Made by a program: the position numbers and the translations under genes
Assembly: GCA_944472135.2 (NCBI GenBank)
Contig: OX235264.1
Span: forward strand, 86,438,319-86,502,318
Direction: 5' to 3'
Origin: Trichobilharzia regenti
Taxonomy: Eukaryota; Platyhelminthes; Trematoda; Strigeidida; Schistosomatidae
Length of the DNA stretch: 64,000 nt
Notes under the pieces: generated by a model
Databases searched by the model: none
Seen by the model: only the letters and a program-made list of their open reading frames with translations
What the model was told of the DNA's origin: nothing
Shown: positions 56,001 through 64,000 of the stretch, in pieces
Numbering within the stretch: the stretch's first letter is position 1
Layout of the letters: the number at the start of each line of letters is the position of its first letter

Positions 56001-57117
56001 GTAATAGTGAGTAGTATACCTTTTTGGTCCCACTTTAAAGTTTTACAAGCACTGTTTTGCTCGCTAAAATTCGCTTCTGTAAACTAACTTGTCCCTGACA
56101 CAGTTCTCAGAGGCTTTTTTGTTTACTTCCAATTAATTATGGTTATGGTCCTTATTGTCTAGTTGTTTGTGTAACGCAAGATATCTGAATAACCTGCTCA
56201 CCTGGTCCATATCACACATGCTTCCCCATCATGTAAGTCCTAAATTAAGAAGATGCACGTGAGACGTCATATATTCAAAAATAACGGATGACAGTATTGT
56301 AACACTACAACATACCTCATTTACGGCTCTAATCCTAATTCAAACTTCGAATAACCATAGAAACCATGCTAAACAAGTAGATATCAGTGATCTGGCTTCA
56401 TAGTTGCTGTTGACCTCCGATACCCCATTGACTTTCAATGTCGTCCACGTGTCTGAAGTAAATAATGCAGCATCCCATATCACAGAGTATATATTTTTTA
56501 GATTGTGACAAAAGTTCAAGGTAACTTCACCAAATCATACGTAGACTAGCCGTAATATATTTGGTAAACCAACCGGTTATTTTCTGAGGTCTTGTTGGCA
56601 AAATTACTTGACTTAATTGATTGATAATATCTTTAACAATTAAATTTTTATTCCTATGGCAACCGAGTGTTATGAGTAATTCAATTTTAAAGGAATTCAT
56701 TTTATCTGCAGTGTTACCTTCGACTGCCATATTATTACCATTATCATTGTTCATGACCACCGCTCGGATGCACTTAAAAGTAGATATTTTTCACTTTCTG
56801 TAGTATATTGGTAGAAGCACGTAAATCCTACCGTAGGTTAGGGTAACTTATACTGGGTACAAAATATGATATGTTCTTGAGGCATATGGGAGTGAGGTAT
56901 TTGGTATTGTTTCATCTTCTGATTAAAGTCAAGAGTGTGTAGAAGGTGGGGAACTGATGTACTTCCAAAGTAATTTTGGATGGATAAAGAATATTAAGTT
57001 TTCAACGGGAAGAGGATGAAGTTATTTTAAAGGAATTCAGCTCAAAAAACTGTTATACGCCATTCAGTTATATGTCGAGTGTAAGCAGAGCGAGTTGAAG
57101 GTGAGATAGAAATATCA
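56001..57117. other. Non-coding stretch
   Basis: Short unsupported frames only; no repeat was recognised. Confidence 0.45.
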
Positions 57118-57129
57118 GCGTAGTAATTA

Positions 57130-57404
57130 TTATTATTGCTCCCTTGGGTTCTTAGTGGAACATAGGGCTTCAACTGCACGTCTCCACTTGCTTCTGTCTT
57201 CTGCTGTACTTTTCACCTGCATCCATGTTAGTCCATACTGTTTAAACTCCTCTTCACACGATCTCCTCCATGTCACCCTTGCACTGACGTCCCACTCGCC
57301 GCTCCCCTTTCGGGTTCCACTCGAGGGCTTGACGCGCGATGTCACCCAGGGGTCTCCTCAGCGAGTGTCCGATCCATCTTCACTTTCTCCTGCATATTTG
57401 TTTG
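57130..57404 (-). mobile_element. Truncated RTE-like LINE 3' end with target duplication
   Basis: The minus strand encodes a C-terminal RTE-like tail (VTWRRSCEEEFKQYGLTWMQ...LCSTKNPREQ) and an AAT-type tail. The 12-bp direct repeat gcgtagtaatta (57118-57129 and 57405-57416) defines the 275-bp insertion. Closely related to the copy at 31102. Confidence 0.9.
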
Positions 57405-57416
57405 GCGTAGTAATTA

Positions 57417-58600
57417 AATTTTGGGTTTTAAGATAGATTAGAAGTATTTCGAAACGTCTAACTTTCGTCCATATATGGCAGTCGAACACTGGAGCACCAT
57501 TGTCACACAAATTGTATATGCTTTTAAGGACAGTCTCTAACAGGTAAATAGTAATATTGAAGAAGCAGTAAATTGCAAGCCAAATCAAACGATTTAGTAT
57601 GGTTAGCAAATCACTCTCAAAAATACTCACTGTCCAAGTTTAAACTATGTATATAAAAAGATGAATAAGTGTTTGTCTGAACAGGAACAACTGCATAGGT
57701 TTTTGTGTAAAAAGAGGAAAATAATTTTAATTTTTCAGAGTTGTTAGTATATGTTAGCCTTCCTTTCGTCATTGAAATGGCGTGACTCTTGCAAAAGTCA
57801 TCCAAGGGAATGATGCTCATAAGATTTACATATCTTCACATTATATGATCATGATTGCACACCATTCGATCTATTAACTGGTGTTTCTCTGAACTAATTT
57901 GTACATATGAATAGTGGTATTCATTATTTCCGCTAATTAGGCAACGGGCGAATTCTTCCTTTACTTTATTAGATTTTCATAGTTCCTGATATAGTAGAGA
58001 GAACAATGAGTAGCATTATTTAGTTCACTAAATGTTTACTATTACTTGCTGATTAACTCAAGGGGAGTGAGACTACAAGATGTAGTGAATCTGTGGTTGT
58101 GAAATAATAATCCAGAGAGTAGAGATTAGTATTCTAGGAAGTAGCTGTAAAAAGTCTCGCAATATCATATACTCGTCACTTAGTGCTCCATATGTTTTTG
58201 TGGTCACTTTCAAAGAAGGGCTTAATCATTTTAATCTGGATACCTTATTTCAAAAGCGTCTAAAGACAATAGTTCCTGATAACATGCATGTGATGTGGTT
58301 GTGTACATACATAATAAGCTTCAGTCTTGATATCCAACTACTCAATATTTATCAGTGGTAGAAAACAAAAAGCATTATGTCGTGGGAACTCTGCATTGTT
58401 CTAATGTCTGTAGCTCTTAATCAGTAGGCAGAACTTCAAAATGGTTTAGGAATTAGTTACCAATTTAATTTAATACTAATTAGGACTCACTACGGAGATT
58501 TTTCATATTTGCTCCTATATTTGCGTATGAAGTTTATACTTGTTCTGTTGTTTCAGATCTATACAATGGTGCATTTTCATAATTTTTACTTAAGTTCAAC
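57417..58600. other. Upstream region of the GIT-like gene
   Basis: AT-rich and non-coding. It may include the promoter and 5' UTR, but no motif is strong enough to call. Confidence 0.4.
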
Positions 58601-61600
58601 ATGAATCCTCAAGCTGATATGTGTGCTGACTGCAATGCGCCATCTCCACAATGGGCATCGGTCAACCGCGGTGTTTTATTGTGTGATGAATGCAGTTCTA
58701 TTCATAGACAGCTCGGAAGACATATAAGCCAGGTTTGTTCCATTTTATATTTATTCCTAATAATCTGAAAATCCACAGATTAAGCACCTTAAAAAGTCAC
58801 GTTGGAGACCATCACAACTTTCAATGGTCCGTTATCTTGCATCCGCCGGAGCTAATGGTTATTGGGAGCACATTCTATATGAACCGATGCTCAGTGGTCC
58901 CAACGCAGATCATCATCGATTAAGCAAATCATTTCAACCACATAAAAAGCCATTACCATCTGATCCAGTGCATCCAACAAAAGCTGACTTTATACGAGAA
59001 AAATATTTATTTCTGGGATTTTTTAAGAAACCACGAAATATTAATCAAGATGATTTAAATCAACAACTTCACGCCAGTGTCCGAACGGGAGTTTTAGAAA
59101 CTAGCTTATATTTACTTGCATTGGTGAGTGACTGGTATTTTAACTGACATGAACTACTGATTGATTTTGTTTATATAATGGTGTGTGCTTTTGATGGAAT
59201 GATGCATTCGAATTACACTGTAAACCGTCAAAATAGACTTGTAGGAGTTAGCGGTAGTTAGGGCTCACTCATTATCCTTACCTATGTTGTGTTCATGTCA
59301 CAAATAAATAAAGTGTAGAATGACAGAACAGTTAAGCTGATAAAGACATAATATCAGTATTTGAATTTATTTGGTGGTAATTGGCAAAATAATAGTGCAC
59401 TTCGCTCAGCACACTGCAGCAGTAAGGGAAATTTAAAAAGAAACTGAGTTTCTAACGTAAAATTTTGAACAATGGGCAACAGTCAAAGCTACCATACTTC
59501 ATAGAGCACAGCGGTATATAGAAAAACCCTCATGAACTGAGATGTAAGGGAGAGAAAATAAGTAAGTAAAGAATAATAAAAATTCGGTGGATGTAGGATT
59601 TCATAAAGAATGAACGCATCTGTACCACTGAGTACGATTTGGACACATTACCAACAGTCTTCATAGATTAGTTCTTAGCATCTTGAAACATCTAGCCTGT
59701 CAATCTATATATTTCTATGTAGCTGAAACCAGCCAAAGACTTCATGGATTGATGTCATGTTTGATTTGACCACCCCTAACCCTTTTCCAACCTAATCGTG
59801 TGTTAACTAACATCGCTTGACGAAGGTGGCGATGATTCGGTACGAGTAACACATCCTAGTTTATGCACCTTCACGAACTCATCAACTGACTTCCTCTTCT
59901 TGTCTAAAGGCGATATTACTCACCAAATACCACTGGACTGAAACACCCATAGTTGAAGGCAGCTGGTCTTTTCAGGTCGCCCACTTATAGTGGCCAATTA
60001 TCACACCCATAATGAAGGAAATAGCGAAGCGGTGCACTGTACACATGTCTTTTGATCGATAGCTGGATGTCATAGTGGTGACGTCATCTCTCAAATTCCT
60101 AACGAGTCCTTTCTATGGGTGCTAAGAGTTTGTTAGCTGTCAATCCGTTAGGACCGATGCGACTTCCTGAATAAGTGAAGTGGCCAACACTCTCAGTCAC
60201 TTCACTTCGCATCTATAAACTACGAGTCCATGGAGGTCAGTCCTGAGCCATCATCTTACATTTGGCTGGTGCGAATCGCTTGCAAACACACTGAGACTTC
60301 TACTCTAGATGTTTAGAAGACTGCGCATTTTATCAGTGTCTTTGCTTAGGAAGACAATATTGTCCGTATACTCTAAGTCGACAAGAATACCCTAGTAACG
60401 TGTCAGTTCGTAAGTCACCAAAGTCGACTACTGCATCTATGATGAGATTTTAAAGAAATGGGGAGAATGAGCATCCCTGGCAAACGCCAATGATTGTCAT
60501 CACCTCAAATGAAAACTGTCCATAAGATTTTACTCGTTTGCCTGAGTTTATGTAGAGGGTCTTGATTAGCGCGACACATTTCCTCGACATTCCCTCCGGG
60601 AGCCTATATTGTCGATGGAGTCAAATGCTATCTTCAGGGTAAGGAATACGTCAAGTGTTAAACGTCGTTAATCGTATTTATGTTTCAGAATCTATCGAAG
60701 GATGAAGATATGTTCAATACACCCTTGTTCAGGCTTAAAGGTCTGCCTGGTTTTCTGAGGTTTGTTTCTCCCTCCAGCACCACTTTGTCTACGCATGATT
60801 ATATAACCTGGAATTCCAGACACTGTTTTATCCCCCCATGCTTATCATAGGAAGACTTGTATCCTTTTGCATAAAACTAGGATAACCAGTAGTATGCACC
60901 AGGGTAATGGGACTATCTCAGTCCCGTGATGCTTGATACTGCTTCAAAAAGTAAAACCTGCAGAAATTAGTAAGGATAAATAAATGTTAAACGTATTAAT
61001 CGTTAAAAATATCTGGAGTTTTTGTATGCGTTGTTTATTCCTTGGTTTTTGCTTCATAAAAAGTTAAAACAAAATAATCTAACTTTTCTAAATGTGACTT
61101 GTTACATATTTAACTTATGGGTAGATTAATGTCATACATTACTGTGTTCGCCCTAAGAGTTCTTAATGCTCCATATGCTTCAGAACGAATGTGTATGAAG
61201 CTTGCTCGAGTAACATCGTTTGACTCATGTCTACAACTCTTGTCAACTGATAAAATTTCTTTATCGAAAACTGCACCCAAAACTTCAACGTCTCAGATCC
61301 TCTGTTACTTTAGAGCCGTGTTTAATAAAATAACTAAAACTATTAAACCTGTTTTACTATCGTGGCTTTGTTCTCAAGACGAAGTAAATCAGCGTTATAT
61401 ATCTAAATATCAATCGATAAATGCCTATTTTTGTTTACCATCACAACTAGTTTAAAATGCTAGATGATAACCAAACACCTAATATCTGTTGAGACATTTC
61501 TTTATTAAATAAACCTACTGAGATTAGTACAACGTTGCTGTAAATGCTACCGCTTTGTTTGTCTGCTGGGAAGTTGGTTTTCCAATCTACAAATGTTTGA

Positions 61601-62625
61601 CAAGAAAATAAGCAAATTTATTTATAATATACAGCTAGCTTAGTGTCTATGATAAAATTTGGTCGATGTTCAGGGAATTATGCAGCGTCCTTCCTGAATA
61701 ATTAATAAAGAAATATGAAACTTTTGTAGCTCATGGCTTTCATTTTTGTTGGCAGTGGTACTTCAGTGTTAGGCCTTCAGCTCATCATTAGTTAAAAGCC
61801 TGATAATAACTGCAGATTTCTGAGTATTCACTTTGTATCGTCAGTCTTCACATTATAAATCCATGTAATGTGTATACGGTCACCTAGTGACTGACTTCAG
61901 AAGGACAATGAATTTACAAGATACTCACCATACTTCTAGATTGTACCATAATATGATATCCCGTAACAAATCACCTATGCTTCATTCGACTTACACGATT
62001 GTTTGTTCACTTCCATAAGAAGGGTTACTTGAAATTAAAATAAACCTCAATTCTTGGGATTTTATGTGAACGTTTTGATCGTAGATGGTTAATTCTTTGG
62101 TTACTTGTTACTTTTCAACCTATTTGGATCATTCAGAGATTTTTGTGACTCACTCCTGATTATTAACTACTAAAATACTTAAACTGGAATATTCAGTTGC
62201 AGCCTATTCGATTTAGACGATGTGGTAACAAAAGTCAAGAATCAATCATTGCTGATGTTATCTCTTGTCAATCTTCTCACATCTAGATACATAATACAGG
62301 AAAATACATGTGCCAGATGAATTTGAAGTTACTGGTCACTTTGTTATACCAGCCAGTTTAACTTAGTGTGGTTATTAAAGATTTTAGTGCAGGTTTCCAG
62401 TAGTATTTTAGTGGTAACAAATATGTAAAATGATACACTCTAATTATTTTCCTCGTCATGTTATTCCTTTTTCAGGGTGCAAATCCTAATTTTCTTCATC
62501 CAACCAAAGGCACAGCACCGATTCATGTAGCCTGTCAATATGGTCAAATTGGTCAAGTGGAATTGTTATTAGCCTACGGAGCAGATGTGTGTATTCGTGA
62601 CTCATCTGGAAAAACTGTGATAGAT
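58601..62625 (+). CDS. GIT-type ArfGAP with ankyrin repeats, first three exons (partial)
   Basis: Exons 58601-58732, 58779-59123 and 62476-62625 have GT-AG boundaries and are all phase 0, giving 209 codons so far. Residues 1-44 hold the ArfGAP zinc finger C8-X2-C11-X16-C28-X2-C31 followed by the Arg finger region ([10 protein letters not shown]). Exon 2 completes the ArfGAP fold ([31 protein letters not shown]) and enters the linker to the ankyrins ([23 protein letters not shown]). Exon 3 is an ankyrin unit ([20 protein letters not shown], then [11 protein letters not shown]). Order and spacing match GIT1/GIT2, which switch off Arf GTPases and scaffold PIX/paxillin complexes at adhesions and synapses. 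The remaining domains (Spa2, coiled coil, FAT-like) would lie downstream of the window. The start is the ATG 7 codons before the first zinc Cys, as in the family. Confidence 0.9.
59600..60660 (-). pseudogene. Decayed RTE-like LINE in intron 2 of the GIT-like gene
   Basis: The minus strand still shows, across frames, LKIAFDSID (about 60645-60615), a [14 protein letters not shown] block (about 60480) and [15 protein letters not shown] (about 60380-60335) where YADD would be. Downstream similarity to the 3' part of the element at 1-958 continues to about 59600. Many stops and indels show this is an old insertion. It lies opposite to the gene. Confidence 0.72.
60961..62475. other. Rest of intron 2 of the GIT-like gene
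   Basis: Contains a 112-codon frame at 61117-61455 with no recognisable domain or exon-like borders. I treat it as intron. Confidence 0.5.
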
Positions 62626-62844
62626 GTAAGTCTACTGCCTGTCGATAATAAAGTTCTAAAGCTTTTAAAGTCGTTTTGTTCTTGCATACAATAGTGTATT
62701 ATCTTCCAGAAAATCAAAGCACTTTTTTCTTAATTTTGAAAATAAAAGTAATTCTTTTTAAAACTTCGTCAAATTGAAAGTAAAACAACACTGTTTATTG
62801 TTGTGGCAATTTCCACTCTCAAAGCTTTGTAACTTGTTGGTAGG

Positions 62845-62960
62845 GATTTGTCGATATATACCTCAGTGGCTTAATCGCCACTTGAGTTTCAGCCAACGAG
62901 TGCCGGGTTTGAGTCTCACCCCACCTTACTTGAGCCTTGACAACTGGGTAGTGTCATCAC
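62845..62960 (+). mobile_element. tRNA-like SINE fragment, type D
   Basis: An A-box-like tggcttaatcg (62868) and a degenerate B box (gggtttgagtctcaccc, about 62906) stand at tRNA-like spacing, followed by an unrelated body that runs into a (TA)n repeat at 63003-63028. The acceptor stem does not pair, so it is not a tRNA gene. Confidence 0.5.
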
Positions 62961-64000
62961 TCCCTACATTATAATCAGTGCGGTTGGTGATATGTATCCA
63001 TTTATATATATATATATATATATATATGTTGGTCTCTCTTTCTGTTTGCTCGCTTAGTCTGTGACCATTTCACTTGTATGAACTTGTCTCCTTTAACAAT
63101 GTATATTCCCCTTATATTATATATAATATGAGTGTTTGTTGACAGTCTGTTGCTTGGTGACATATATCCATATATGGTGGTTGTTGACATGTCTGCTATA
63201 TTTCGCTATGTATATATGGATCGATACTTCATTATAATTAGCCATTCATGTTAAGTCTGTCTAATGATTGTTCACACCCTTGTCTGAATATTCATATATA
63301 TTTCGCTCTCACAATCTTGTGTGACACTTTGGTGTAATACCACTTTTGCATTCTCCTTGTGTTTGGAAAATAGAAGTATCATCGCAAACCTATTGGTCTT
63401 CTGATTTCCGCCTTCTTGCGTCAGGACTATTAAATTCTCGACCAGTCCATAACAATAATTTAGCGACGAGTACATAACAGTTGGTACAGGAGAAAGCTCT
63501 TCCGGATAACTGAGTTCTGACAATAATGGCGTTTTACTGCAAGCTGAACGAACGAAGGATTAAAGAATTTTAGGATATCTAAATTAGGATACGATATCAA
63601 TACATGGAATTTTATTTTATGATTGCTTTATGGTGTGTCGAAAATCTTAGACTGTTTGTAGTCTAGGGTGCATGGGCTTTCTAGAGAAGTTTTCTTGTTC
63701 TTGATGATGATTGCCTTTAAAATTCGATATTTCAATTTCCAATTCAGATTTAAAGCTAAAGCTTTCTTGTTCAAATCTCCCACTGATCCCTTATTTGCTC
63801 CTACCTTTAATCATTATTGCCATCGTCTTCATGATCATGATCATTTTCAATCACTCTGTCAAATCAAAGTAATCTTAGGTAGGTTATTCAATAACTAACC
63901 AACCGCTTCTTCGTGAAATAAGTTTATTGAATTATTACACACAATGATATGGTATTGTTGCGTGTGCTACTGAAAAGATTTATCAGTAGTATATACATAC
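62961..64000. other. Intronic or intergenic DNA after exon 3 of the GIT-like gene
   Basis: A (TA)n run at 63003-63028 and a TATA-rich palindrome near 63115-63130. No further GIT exon was recognised before the end of the window. Confidence 0.5.

Noticed and set aside
61117..61455. 112-codon frame as an extra exon or nested gene
   Set aside because: It lies in the intron of the GIT-like gene, does not fit the protein between exons 2 and 3 (which join in phase and match the family), and has no domain.
1..64000. Hammerhead ribozymes, known from schistosome repeats and Penelope-like elements
   Set aside because: I looked for ctgatga followed by a stem and gaaa in the SINEs, the foldback arms and the Penelope-like repeats. 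Isolated ctgatga occurrences (for example near 2884 and 11161) lack the rest of the core.
1..64000. CRISPR arrays or bacterial operons
   Set aside because: No regularly spaced identical repeats; gene structure with introns is eukaryotic.

Overview
The window looks like nuclear DNA of a schistosomatid blood fluke (Schistosoma or a close relative). This rests on AT-rich intergenic DNA, small phase-conserved exons split by GT-AG introns, a hemoglobinase-type cathepsin B, and a trematode-style repeat set: CsRn1/Boudicca-type Ty3/gypsy, BEL/Pao, GIY-YIG Penelope-like elements, Merlin, RTE-like and CR1-like LINEs, and tRNA-derived SINEs. I cannot name the species from sequence alone.

Only two host genes can be supported. 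At 11192-14933 (+) is a complete four-exon cathepsin B-like cysteine protease of about 342 residues with an altered occluding loop. At 58601-62625 (+) are the first three exons of a GIT-type ArfGAP with ankyrin repeats, which continues beyond the window. Nearly everything else recognisable is mobile DNA.

Layout: 1-1165 is the 3' half of an RTE-like LINE. 1985-4577 is a large foldback with 332-bp arms differing at one base. 6.3-10.6 kb holds SINEs and copy 1 of a short LTR element nested inside a SINE and itself carrying another SINE. Then comes the cathepsin gene. 15.5-17.9 kb holds copy 2 of the LTR element, intact, inside another foldback. 22.3-24.1 kb is copy 3. 25.3-29.3 kb has Penelope-like and CR1-like remnants. 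33.0-35.1 kb is a Merlin transposase interrupted by a Penelope-like element. 36.2-37.3 kb is another LINE remnant. 38.2-40.1 kb is copy 4 (minus). 40.6-43.9 kb is an internally deleted gypsy element, followed by an RTE remnant. 45.5-52.7 kb is a nearly full-length BEL/Pao element (minus). 52.9-53.9 kb is a CR1-like remnant. The GIT-like gene and its introns follow.

The most interesting system is the four-copy family of about 1.83-kb LTR elements (194-bp LTRs, 5-bp target duplications). The elements encode only a Gag with two zinc knuckles joined, through a leucine-heptad coiled coil, to what looks like the C-terminal tail of a gypsy integrase. Protease, reverse transcriptase, RNase H and the integrase core are missing. 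In three copies a shared stop followed 9 nt later by a new ATG divides this into Gag plus a 154-155 aa second ORF. That second ORF is open in every copy, while Gag is broken in those three. This suggests a non-autonomous family mobilised in trans by a related gypsy element. The gypsy element at 40.6 kb shows a parallel architecture, with RT joined in frame to what looks like the Pol C-terminus.
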